From Turbatrix aceti (Eukaryota > Nematoda > Chromadorea > Rhabditida > Panagrolaimidae), in NCBI GenBank assembly GCA_963969345.1, contig OZ017770.1, positions 8,007,246-8,071,245 of the forward strand: 64,000 nucleotides of DNA, in the 5' to 3' direction. The notes under the pieces are model-generated. The model did no database searches and was not told where the DNA came from. It saw only the letters and a list, made by a program, of their open reading frames with translations. This document shows positions 20,080-31,200 of the stretch, one piece after another (position 1 is the first letter of the stretch; each line of letters starts with the position of its first letter). A program made the position numbers and the translations under genes.

Positions 20080-20258
20080 CATATAATTTTTTTTTGGTTT
20101 TTTTGTTGTTGTTTTTTTGCTTACTTTCTTTCTTTGCTTCATCAATCGCCTTTGCTTTTTATCCCTCGTACGACTGCCACGGGCATCCAACACACTCGCC
20201 TCGAACCTGATCTTCGGATGCATCCCCTGGAACCGCGCCATTCGTGCACAGTTACCAG
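20080..20258 (-). pseudogene. Coding-like exon fragment interrupted by a TIR-bounded insertion
   Basis: On the minus strand this stretch encodes a basic peptide (M-A-R-F-Q-G-M-H-P-K-I-R-F and a K-K-Q-R-R-L-M-K-Q-R-K-K run) and ends at a GTAAGC donor near 20127. If the segment 20259-23971 and one copy of its 8-bp flanking repeat are left out, the frame continues without a stop into the open sequence around 23972-24040. I infer that one exon was split by the insertion. The protein is not recognised; its small basic nature would fit a nucleic-acid-binding or organellar ribosomal protein, but that is a guess. Confidence 0.35.
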
Positions 20259-20758
20259 CAGGCATGTCAGAAAGGGGCATACGACCCCCGGGGCCGGGGG
20301 CGACCCTGGCCCCCGGGGGCAGGGGGCCGATAGAGGCAGACCCCTAAAGCCCCCTGGCTTCATTTGGATGCGGGGAATTTGAAATTTTCAACAGGCATCG
20401 CCTATCCGAAAGACTTTAAGTAAGCCGTGGTGTACTAGTACATACATATGTACCAAACGCTTGTTATCAACACCGTTTTTTTAAATTGTTTTAAGTATGC
20501 ATACTACTCCTTTAGAAAATATCACTTCCACTTTTGTTCAGAAACATTGTTTATGATTACGAGCCATCAGAAAAACAACTCAACGGAGTCAGAACAAAAA
20601 AATTCAAAACCAAATGATGATAGATACTAGGCAGCGTAGTTGAAGGCAAAGTTAGTCGAACAACAATACATGACTTCTGAATGTGTTAAATAAATAATTA
20701 AAACTAATAAAGCAAAAAAGAACTTACCTTGATCTAGACTTGGTGACGAAGTTGCGAA

Positions 20759-21174
20759 TTAGCGAAGGAAAGGATCGTGCTGCTCATAGGGGTTGAGCTT
20801 CTTGGCGAACGTATCGGCCTTCTTGGCACCATTCCAGGAGAATTTAGACATCTGATGGACATCGCTGTAGTAGAAAATATTAGTTTCAGGACTGTAGCAC
20901 ACACCATCAACGGACAGGATCAGGTCAGTAGTGCTAACCTGGTGTTTAAATGCGACTTCGTGAATATCTAAATGCAGGTTCCTAAAAAAAGACAATAAAT
21001 ACACAAAAATAAAACAACAATGAAAACTTACACCAGCAAACTCTTGACCAGCTTTTGGGGATCGAGGCCAGCATTCTTTTCTGGTGCAAGAATCGTGAGC
21101 ACCTTTTCCTTGAAGTCAATGATAGAAGCATTGGCTTGAAATAAACGTTGTTTGTATATCTCGTAGGCGTTCAT
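20759..21174 (-). CDS. Small conserved-looking protein, unknown, inside the TIR-bounded segment
   Basis: Exons 21174-21032 and 20981-20759 (50-nt intron, GTAAGT...TTTTTAG) give 121 residues. I start at the ATG at 21174 because a strong acceptor (GCTGTTTCAG) lies just upstream, compatible with a trans-splice or 5' UTR splice site; hydrophobic codons further upstream are in frame but look untranslated. The protein is soluble and mixed charged, with Y-E-I-Y-K-Q-R-L-F and F-Y-Y-S-D-V-H-Q-M-S-K-F-S-W motifs. No family is recognised. Another GTAAGT donor lies just beyond the stop, so the last exon may also be spliced in the 3' UTR. Confidence 0.45.
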
Positions 21175-22737
21175 CTCTGCTGGAAAAGCCTGAAACAGCA
21201 GAACAAAAACAGTCAAAACGAACTCCGCAGTAGGGATAGCAAAAGTTATGAGAATAACGTCGTGAACTAAAATCGCGTCGAGAACCCGGAAAAGGCTGGT
21301 GAGTTGAAAAATTGTAAGATACATTATGTAGATGCGACTCATGTTAGATCGTTTTTTTTGGAATGCATTATAGAGAATTTACATACATGATTTACAGATT
21401 ACACATAACAGAAAAAAAGCCAAAAATCGCACGTAGTACATATATACGCAGACCACTACTTCCGCCTTTTCTTCATTTCTACTGTATTTTGAGTAATTTT
21501 TAGGCAAAAAATATGAATTGAAATTACTCAAGCACATATCCTACTCAAAAAAGGTAGGGAAACTACATAATCAGCTCGGTTCTCGTACTTGGCAATCGCG
21601 ATCGCAGACTGTAATACAGCCGTCGAAAAAATGGAAAGAAGGCAGAAAAACAAGGGAGAGAATAGAAAACTGAGAAAACGCGATACGCCAAATAACGACT
21701 ACTGATTGACTGTATGAATAACAAAGTGGTCAGTATCACGTCAGATTACACGATATATAAAATAGCACGAAGAAGTTTATCGATACTAGCTCCGGTCTAC
21801 TAAGTAGACTCTATTTGAGAAAAGCCGCATCTGCACTGAATGGGCTGCCTTGACCTGTCATGAACAGTTGACATTAGCCCTGTACACACTGTGTACAGAG
21901 AAGTAGGTTTACCAATAATTAGCAAAATGCTCCAAGCTAAATAGTGATCATCGAAAGCACGATAAACGTCTAACGTGGCAGTGGAGCAAATCTGGACGAC
22001 TTTTTTTACTTAAAAAAAAAAAAAAAAAAACGAGAAAGCACTGTCCATTTCTGTTGGCAAAGTGTGAAACAGCGCGCACCTCTTTTTCAGTCCACGCATT
22101 CAATTTTTCTCAATCGTGTGAATCGAGACAAGGCTTGAAAACACAAAACAAAAATAAATTAATGAAATCTGTAGGTCCATAAAGTCAAATATTATGAATG
22201 CCCTGATGCAGGTAACAAACAAAAAACTATTGTGGAAAAAAAAGCAAAGAAACAAAATTTCGCCTATCGCCTGTGTTTAGATGTATTTTTACAAAGAACC
22301 TGACTGATAAAATGGAACAAAGTTAGTAGATGAAACAAATCAAAATGACGTCACTTTGTCGGAGTATTAGGATGTGCCAGGAACTAGTCGTTTGCACGCT
22401 ACAGAAGAAAAGAGCACATTAGCACAGTTACAATCTGAAAAATTTTTACAACGACATTTAAAAAAAACGTTTTTTTTAATACACACCAAGAAAAAAAGGC
22501 TGTATCCAAAAGCATCCCGTTGTGAAACAACCTTTTTTTCTAGAAAATCTCGTTTTTCTAGAAAATCTCGTAAGTTATGCACACGGTCGTTTTGGGCTGA
22601 TTGGTTGCCATTTATGGACGAAACATTTAGACAGCAACACTCCTGAAACAACATCTCGTGCTAGGCCACTGTTCCTTTTTTTTATAAATTTTACAACTTC
22701 TCCGGCTTTCCTCGGTCAGTTTAACCTTTTGCTCGCT

Positions 22738-23600
22738 GCGGTGATCAGACGTTACTTTTCGGGCTGCATATTTTTTAAATGCAGCTTAGAGAAGTAGCGA
22801 CTGATGACCCGGCGTGGCACACCGAAAAGGTTACTGAACTCCAGAAATATGTGTCCCATTGTGTTTTTTGTACGGGAATAATCAATCGTTACTTGTCGAG
22901 CTGCATAATTTGCATACTGCTGCTATGCAAGTAATGATTGATAATTCGCCGTGGCAGAAAAAAATTGATAGCTGTTTATTTTGTCAACTACATATGATTA
23001 TGGAAGTCATCATTTGCACAATTTTGTCTTCAATTCATATTTGTGGACCTCAGTGATCAATCGTTGCTTATCGGGCTGCATTGCCAGTAAATAAATTGTC
23101 GCCGGAAAAAGCAACGATTGATGACTTGGAGTTCCCTAATATTAGAAACAACTGGAGTTCAAGAAAGGTAAGTTATTTTTTTATGTAAAATAACTAAAGG
23201 ATACATAAACAATCGTGGACATCATTTGTGCCCCCTAACATTTGGTCTAATGATAACTAACCACTGATGCATGTATACCAAAAAAAATTCTTACTTCAAA
23301 GTTGTATTTTAATAATGCTTAAAACTTAAAAGTTTTTTGATATCGGATTGATAAATGTTCGCAAAAAAATTAAAAAAAACTTGTTTATTTGGGAATTGTG
23401 GTCAAAAAGCGTTTATATATTATCAAAAAAACTATTTGATTTATTTATGCAACCAAACTTTCAAATAGTCACCGTATCTGCAGGTTATACATGTTTCTGG
23501 AGTACAGTAACCTTTTCGTATGCCCCGCCGAGTTTTCAGTCGCTACTTCTATGAGCTGCAATTAAAAAATATGCAGCCCGAAAAGTACCGTCTGATCACC
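22738..23600. repeat. Foldback element with hairpin-bearing inverted arms
   Basis: The arm 22738-22870 (GGTGATCAGACG...) and the arm 23465-23600, reverse complemented, match over about 130 bp with scattered differences. Each arm itself contains a stem-loop in which TGATCAGACGTTACTTTTCGGGCTGCAT pairs imperfectly with the following AGCTTAGAGAAGTAGCGACTGATG. Two further hairpins of the same design lie between the arms, at 22877-22953 and 23055-23135. No coding sequence and no clear target-site duplication were seen. The right end abuts the left end of the miniature element at 23600. Confidence 0.65.
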
Positions 23601-23971
23601 AAGCATGTCAGAAAGGGGCCGACGACCCCCGGGGCCGGGGTGACCCCGGCCCCCGGGGGCCGATAGAGGCAGACCCCCAAAGATTTTTTTCTTCTTGAAA
23701 AACCAAAAACAACGTAGTAGGGGTGATCAATTCCGCGAAAGACACTTCCGCGGAAGACAATTTAGCGAAAGGATAGCCCCTAAATTGCTTATCCAATGAA
23801 TTAAAAGTCGCCCAATTGTTATAGAGCATGTTTTGGTATAATTTTTTAAACATTTTTTTGAATATCAAAAAAACTATTTTGTGAAGGGGGCATAGGGGGG
23901 TCCGGAGGCCGGGGCCGGGGCCAAGAAGTCGGGGGCCGGGGCCCAAAATTTTATGCCTCCTGACATGCCTG
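23600..23971. mobile_element. Miniature inverted-repeat element forming the right end of the 3.7-kb unit
   Basis: CAAGCATGTCAGAAAGG on the left pairs with CCTGACATGCCTG on the right. The subterminal blocks are CCCCGGGGCC-type on the left and GGCCGGGGCC-type on the right. The internal sequence is AT-rich and non-coding, with tandem AC(A)CTTCCGCGGAAG-like pieces near 23738-23760. Confidence 0.65.
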
Positions 23972-24275
23972 GTTACCAGTCCGGCTCCGTCGATCAGTGG
24001 CAAACGCCGGCGAACCGTAGACGCAGGCTAACTGCACGACCGCACGCGAATAAAAAAACGCTTACAACCGAACAACCCGCATAATGGAAAGCCAGCGAAG
24101 GCAACCGCATTTTCTGCTCAGTGGTTAGCCGAGAATCAAAGAAACACATTGTCCAATTGGGTTCATATTGGTTTACCGTTGACTGACTGACCGACTACAA
24201 ACATATTTTTTTGTGAGTAATGTAACCTTCATACGGGCATCCGACTTGGCCTGAAAAAATGACACGTTTCTGATA

Positions 24276-24661
24276 TCAGAAATTTACAAACCAGTAATAA
24301 AAAAAACTATTGAACATTGTAAATAAAATAAAAATAATCGATAGACCGATGGCATATCGACGAGAAAGCATGTAGACGAGGAACAGAAAATAAAAATCAA
24401 ACTTGTTAAAATCTGATTTGCCATAGAGTGGAGAAAAGTAGTTGACAACGGACGGAAAAACATACTCGGTTGTGGAAGTTCCAAACGAACTGAAAAGATG
24501 CGCGTCAAATTCAAAAATATTGTCCAATTCTTTTTTTTTTGAAATTTTAATTTTAAAAATAAAAACTGTCGACATAAACTCTGTTCATTACGCCGTTTAT
24601 ACAGTTTATCATCTGTCAGAATACCGATGGCGAGTTTTTCGGCACGATAGCTAACTGACAT
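24276..24661 (-). CDS. Small putative two-helix membrane protein, unknown
   Basis: Exons 24661-24592 and 24529-24276 join in phase to give 107 residues. The N-terminal part is soluble (A-E-K-L-A-I-G-I-L-T-D-D-K-L-Y-K-R). The C-terminal 35 residues are strongly hydrophobic, with two likely membrane segments separated by S-R-R-Y. The acceptor (A-run then AAG) is unusual for this genome, which weakens the model. The gene could be a fragment of a larger membrane protein. No family is recognised. Confidence 0.35.
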
Positions 24662-24863
24662 GTTCCGAAAGTCGACCGAAATCAACGAAAAAAATTACAA
24701 ATTAATTTATTTTTTATTTTGCATTAGAAAAAAAGCACATATTTATTTAGCAAAAAAATCATATTTTTGTAACGTAAAAACAAAAAAAACAAACGTAAGT
24801 AATGGCGTGAAAAATTTAAATTAATAAAAACAGCTTAATGAAAAAAACAGTCATTAGCAGTGT

Positions 24864-25809
24864 TCAGATCTGGTATTCCTTTCTGACACCGGTTCTATTC
24901 CTTCCAGGCATGGTTTCGTTTCCGCGCACGTTGTCGATGAATTGCTTCTGCTCTTCTGGACCCAAATCTTCGAATCTCAAGTCCCCAAAACGAGATGGGC
25001 GATGCGGTCGAGGATAGACTTCGTCCATTTCTTGCTTTTTGTAGAGCGGATCAGAAGGCCGCTTTCCAGCTGCCGGTGCTCTCTCCAAGTCGCTGGTACT
25101 CGTTGCCGTAGATCTCCGCCCCAAAGTTTTAGGCTTAGGTAGCTTTTCCAGCGGTGTAAAGGCTCTCGGATGTCGTTCGTGATCGGAATCGCTGGAGCTG
25201 GAGCTGGATGAAGTAGACGAACGAGATCTCACCTTTTCGCTTGTGCTCATGGATCGGGCGAGTAAGTCATTACTAGTGCCGAAAGATTTAGATCTCTTTT
25301 TGGGAAGAGAGGTGTTCCTCAGAGTGCTCTTCATTTCGGGAGTGGGCGATCGGTTGATCCACAAGGGGTTGTTCAGTGCCTGAGAACTGACTGTTGCGGC
25401 TTTCGATTCAGGTTCAGTCTGCGTTGATTTGGAAACGATTCGTGGCGTTGTTAGAGTGGTTTTTGGGCTAGACGTCGACCGCGGTTTGGGCTTTTTTGAT
25501 TTTTCAGGAGGTTTGGAAAGAACCACTACTTCCGTTGGTTCATCGAACTCTTGCTTTTTGCTGGATTTGCTGTGAAAGAATACGGCCTGGCAGCAACATC
25601 GGATTGTCAGGGAAAGTAGGAACAGCATGACAAAAAATATGAAAATGAATGCAAGAATGTAAGCCCACCACACGTAGCGGTTCAACGTCTGAAAAAATAT
25701 TCTTGTTGATTGAATGTCTGACAAACAAACTTACAAAATTTTTGGTTTCTCCAAGGCGTAGCGTGATGTTGAGTTCTCTTGGATTTATCCAATCATCGCA
25801 GCACGGCAT
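24864..25809 (-). CDS. Single-pass membrane protein with Ser-rich basic tail, copy B
   Basis: Exons 25809-25735 and 25688-24864 give 299 residues, colinear with copy A at 18313-19213. The membrane segment is longer here (Y-V-W-W-A-Y-I-L-A-F-I-F-I-F-F-V). The Ser run and the P-E-M-K-S-T-L-R motif are nearly identical to copy A. The region after H-P-R-A-F-T-P-L and the extreme C-terminus (P-E-E-Q-K-Q-F-I-D-N) have diverged, while the last E-Y-Q-I is kept. The duplication extends into upstream DNA to about 26140, matching 19214-19480. Function unknown. Confidence 0.72.
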
Positions 25810-26139
25810 GATGTTTTCTGCGTTAAAAAAAAGCTCTAAAATTGGTACATAAATATTATTTTTAAATTACGTATAGAAAAAACAAAGAGCAAAAAAATTT
25901 CCTATTGAATTTTAAATGCCGAAAGTAAAAAAAGTCTTGTAAAACGGAAACAGCGGAAAATTGTACAATGATAATGACCTTAAGCGTTTTATATGCAAAA
26001 TGCACTCCATCGGTCAGCGTCTTGGGCAGCGTCTGGCGGAGCTGAATCACAATCGGAAGAGAAGCAAGGCTTGTAAAAAAGCGTTTTCGAGGATTGTTTT
26101 TGATAAAATTCGTATGAACTGCAAAAACATTTTTTCCGG

Positions 26140-28203
26140 CTGATGAATAACATTTTGTACAACTTTCCTTGAATTTTTTACAAATACAAAATTTTTTTAT
26201 AGAGCATTGAAATGATAGAATAAATGATGTTGTTGGCGGTAATTTTAGTAGTTCGAATAGTTAAAGGATTGTGTCAAGGATCGACGTGGACAGAAAGCAA
26301 TAAAAAACTTTGTGTCCACAACAATCTTTGGCATCATCCAATAACAAACCACAGTCGAAGTGCTTTTTCTGATAGTTGTGTGATGTTTTAACACATTTCA
26401 TTCGTGGTCGCTAATGCGTTTGGTCTTTTGCAGCATTTTTTTTTTACAAAATCCAAATGAAACTTTGATTTCGTAGATGTGTTATCATTGCTAGCAGCCA
26501 TGTTTGAAAATCTAAAAATTAAGTTTTTTGTTAAAATGGATTTGTTGACTTTGCAAAAATTTCAAAGCATCTTATCATGCGGAAAAAACTTTATCCGGCA
26601 AATAATTTTTCTGCTCTGAGTTTTTCATATCTGTAATTAAATTAAAACAAAACATAAAAAATGAAATGAAAGAACAACAAAAACTCAATCGCGACAGAAT
26701 ATTTTTTTAGCAACACAAAAAAAACACATTTGCATTGCGATATGCTGATCAAGATTTTAGAAAAAAAATCTTTTTTTAGATTAAAAAGTAGTATAGTTAA
26801 CAAACGACCACAATCGTTGCCGGTGACGCATCGGCCCGTAAAAAAGAAGAATCACCATAAAAACGTTTTCCGCAAAAAAAAACTTTCACTGTTCTGATTG
26901 TGAGCAAAAAAAATTGTGTATTACGAAATAAAAAAAAATAATGCGGGTACAAATTCTAGTCTAGCTACCAATATATTTACTATCGTAAACTTTTTTTTCA
27001 TACTTCTGTACTAAGAATAAAAATTCGAGACCTATTTTGTTTACGCGTAGGTGATAAAATTATTGAAAGTCGCTATGTGACAGTAACAATAATTTAATCT
27101 ATGTTACTGATGTTTCAAATTAAATTGAAGAAACAAATTAACTTTGACAAATGTTCCACGCAAGTTGTTTATGAGAAAAATGACGTTTTGGTAAACTAAT
27201 ATGCTCAAATTATTTCATAAAACAACAACATAAAAAAAATAAAATGAAAAGTTCAGGCGCAAATGAGCCATAGTAGCAGTGAAACAAATATGGTCTGAAA
27301 TTTATTAATTTACATAAAAAGTTCGGACCAAATAAGCGGTCCAGAATACAGCGTCTAGACATCGTAATTACACAAGAGTTCATCGGGGCTTTTATCCACA
27401 GGCAATGCCAGTTTTCACATTCTTGCTTTAGGCGTTTGGTAATTTATAATCGGCTTATATTAGTCTGAGATGCCAAAAATGATAAGGGCGTGCAGACTTG
27501 CAGTCATCGCGACACGCCTCCGGACGAGAACGGCGAAACATCATCTTGATCTGCATAGCAGACACTGGGGGGGGGGGAAAGAAAAATACTCTGTTGCGGT
27601 GTTCAGAGAAAAAATAAGCGTGACAAATGAAAAAAGGGGCATGCAGACGACAAAAAGAACGCAACTCAAAAATGCTCGTGTCTTTTTTTTCTGTTCTGTC
27701 TGTTTCATTGTTTTTTTTGTTTTGCCAACCGTGTTTTCTGTGAATTTCTTTTTTGCTGTTCTTTTTCTTCAGACTTTTGTATGGTCTAAAAATTTCATTT
27801 GCTTAAATTTGGGGAGTGTTTTTGACAGCTCGTAAGACCGAAACATAGAATTTTTAGCGCGTTTTACGTTGGAATAGCATGTTCTGACTATTCTGCCACT
27901 GCGCGTCATCTAGTATTGTGTTACCTAGTCTTTGAACTCTTTTCGTGAGACATTTTATCTATAACATTGTCTTTTCTCTATGCGGCAGTTTTAGTTCAAA
28001 ATGTTTTATCTTGCTCTATCATAGAAAATCAATCGTCGATTTCCGATTGCGATCTTCATTTATCCACGGTGCACATTTAGTTTACCTTTATTCATTCAAA
28101 ACAAAAAAAAGAGATATCCAGTAGTTTGGTGCCGAATGCACCTACACTGTTGTTAGCCGCCACATAGCGGTAACAAACAAATTCTTACAACATAGCATAA
28201 TGT
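26140..28203. other. Two-kilobase intergenic gap, no gene supported
   Basis: AT-rich with many A/T runs and one G-run of 10 near 27567. Short open frames around 27470-27835 have no coding character. Confidence 0.5.
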
Positions 28204-31200
28204 TTACTGTTCTGTGTCATAGTTAAAGGTTTCATCTTGTTGAATTTCCCGGCAGATACCACGATGTGCGACTTGGTTAGGAGGACAGCTGTTCTCGCAT
28301 CTCTTGACTACTCGTCCGTTGACAGTTCGACGAACCTGGACCTGGTAGCTTGGACATCCACCTGAAAGTGATTTCTAGTATCTTTTTGGCATGGAAGGTA
28401 CTAACTTGCATTGCGAGCGTCATCTTTACGCGTGCTGATCTTGCGGAAGCTGGAAGAGCTGCCAGATGTTGTGCAGCACTGGTAGTTACCCGTGGTTGTG
28501 CTCTTGACGCAGGCGTAGCCCGAAGGACACGAGTTTGGTCCGTGATTTGAGCATTGCACAGGCGTGCCTGTAGACGGGAAGAGAAGGGCCGCGCCTGACG
28601 GGCAACCGTGCGAGACCGCCGCGTTGGATTTGGAACAACAGTAGTAGTTCTTAGCCTTTCGCGACCACTGGCACTTGTACCCAAGAGGGCAGGTAGACGA
28701 CGTACACGTCTGGGGCACGCCGTTCAGGATGTAGGATGTTCCGCGCTCGCAGACTTCGTCCTTGGAGCTCTGGCTGCGGGAGGTAGCCTTGACACGGGTC
28801 GAAGAGGATTCACCCTGGCGACCACGTGTAGTCGGCGCTGTCGAGACCTTGGCGCAGCAGATGTTCTTAGAAAGAACGGGGCTGTACTGGCATGTGTAAG
28901 CCTTGGGACAGTTGTTCTTGCTCGGACTGCAGACACGGATTTGTCGAGATTTGTTTTCCAGGAACGGAAGCTGGCCTGGGATGGGACAGACTTCGGTGTT
29001 CTTTGGCATGCTGGATTTCGGACGAGCGGCATTCTTGATGCAAACGCCGTTAATTCCGGTAGTACCCTTCGGACACGTGCACGTGTTGTTCTCACAGCTG
29101 GAGCCACCCTGGCATTGCAGCGTGTCGATGCAGTCTTTGCCGATGGTCACTCGCTTTAGGCACTCTGTCTCGACACGAATTTCGTCAACGGCGCATTCCT
29201 TGAGGCACTGTCCTTGGATGTCGACAAAGCCTTGCGAGCAAGTGCATTTTTCGTCACATTCACCGTTTTCGGGGCACTGCGCGGTGTTGACGCAGGCTTC
29301 TTCGAGCTCCACCTTGTTGAGGCAGATTCCATCGACGTTGACCTTGCCTTCGCCGCAGTGTTCTTCAGAAACGCCGGTTGTACAGCAAATCTGAGCGCCG
29401 TTAAGGGTACGTTGGCATGAGAAGCCAGTGGGGCAAGTGCTCTGGCCGATGACGCAGGTTTGGGGCTCACCGCTGATGCCGATGAACGACACCTGCTCGT
29501 TGGGGCAACCGCCATCCATGCCGCAGCATTGGAACTGGTTGTTGGCAACTGAGAACTGGCAGAAGTATCCAAGAGGGCAGTTTTGAGCAGCTGCGGTGCA
29601 GATCTTGGGCGAGGTCGTTACAGGATCCTTGAATGCAACCTGGCTGTTGGGGCAACCCATCGCGGTCACTGAAAAGGACACTGTGAAGATTTTGATCTAT
29701 TAAAAGTATACTTACATCGCGTCTTGGACGATTTAGGCGTAGAAATGGCAGTTGCACCGCAGCACTGGTATCGCTGGTTGGAAAGCGACCACTGGCACGA
29801 GTAGCCGGTCGGGCACGGAGCGTTAGGCGGGTTGAAAGGATCACAGTTGGCAATCTGGTTATCCTTGATGTAGACGTACTCGTTAGGAGGACAGCCGTCG
29901 CTCAGACCCGAGATAGAAACGATGTCACCCTTGCAGCAGTATCCAGTGGTGAATTCATTCTGCGTGCTCTGGCAAGAGTAGCCGTTCGGACACGTGATAA
30001 AGGCGCCAACAGTGCAGGATCGGGGCATTTGAGTGTTTTCTTCGATGTAGAATTCAACGCGGTTGGGGCACAGGTGACTAGCGGAACAGCAGTATCCCTG
30101 GAAGGCTCCGGGGACATCGGACTGGCACGTGTAGCCATTCGGGCACTGAGAACTGCTGCTGCTAATGGTACAGCGAATGGGGCTCTTGGAGGACACGTCA
30201 CGGTAGAGCGCCTTGCCGGCCGGACACAATTCGCCGGAGATAGACGCGCAACAGTAGTAACGGTTTTTGAGGGCATTAAAGCGACACAGGTAGTTGGACG
30301 GACAGGAGCCATCGACGTTAATGAGACACTCACGGACGCTCATGTCAGCAGCGTTGACGTAGGCCTTCTCGCCGTCGGGACAGACATCCATGTTAGTCGC
30401 ACCGCAGCAGACGCTGTTGGTGGACAGTGGATCGTAGGTGCAGGCAAAGTTGCTTGGACAACTGTTGCTGAGAGCGGCGTTGCACTCATACGGTAAGTTT
30501 GTATTTGGGTTAACGTAGGCTACGTCACCGGGTGTACAAGCAGCAGAAAGACAGAAGTTATTGCACTGCTCGAGGGTAGCAAAGTTGTTGAGATTTCCGC
30601 TGCAACCGTTGTACGTGAACTGCGTGCATTCCTTGGTAACAATGTTGAAGTAGTATCGGGCGGCGGCCGATGAGCTGCACGACGATCCCTGCTGGGGAGG
30701 GAGCGAGCAGATGTAGGCTCTGGTGGGACAGCATCGGTTGACCACGCTGCTACCAGAAGTAACAGATGTGCACTCGTGAGTCGAGGGGCACGTGTTGGTG
30801 GACGAGCAGACCATGAGCTGGCCAAATTCGTTGCGTTCAGGTGTTCCACCGTTGGGGCAGCCACCCACACCGCAGTAGCCTTCACAGTCCTCACGGGTAG
30901 CAAAGTTATTAGAGTTTCCGTCGCAGCCGTTGTACTGGTACGACTCGCATTCCTGAGACTGCGAGTTGTAGAAATATCGGTAGGAAGATCCGCTGCCACA
31001 GGTGATACCCTTGTTTGCCGAGAGTGAACAGGTGTAAGCTAAAATGAATCGTCGGTAATTAATATTGGTTTTTGGGTACTATTTCTCACCTTTGGTAGGA
31101 CAACATCCCCAAACGTATCCGTCAAAGTAGCACTCGTAGTTGACAGGGCAAACATTACCTGTTCCGGAGTTGGAACATACGTAGTAGTTACCTTGGTAGT

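Larger units (their letters stand above)
20259..23971. mobile_element. 3.7-kb segment bounded by hAT-like ends and an 8-bp target repeat (macrotransposon-like)
   Basis: The left end is CAGGCATGTCAGAAAGGGG and the right end, reverse complemented, is CAGGCATGTCAGGAGG. The outer flanks are the identical 8-mer GTTACCAG (20251-20258 and 23972-23979). A second left-type end (CAAGCATGTCAG) lies inside at 23600 and defines a 372-bp miniature element at the right side; its own outer 8-mer does not match. Both left ends share a GC-rich block of CCCCGGGGCC units and then GATAGAGGCAGACCCC. The simplest reading is that two related miniature elements acted as the ends of one mobile unit, carrying 3 kb of other DNA with them. 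The interior holds the small spliced gene at 20759-21174 and the foldback at 22738-23600. Confidence 0.6.

Noticed and set aside
26140..28200. Possible gene around 27470-27835
   Set aside because: The frame is low complexity at its end, has a G-run through it, and shows no splice or homology support.
28608..29394. Long plus-strand frames opposite the Kunitz/lustrin genes (also 30029-30496, 35228-35902)
   Set aside because: Antisense shadows produced by codon bias of the Cys-rich exons; no start context, splice sites or domains.
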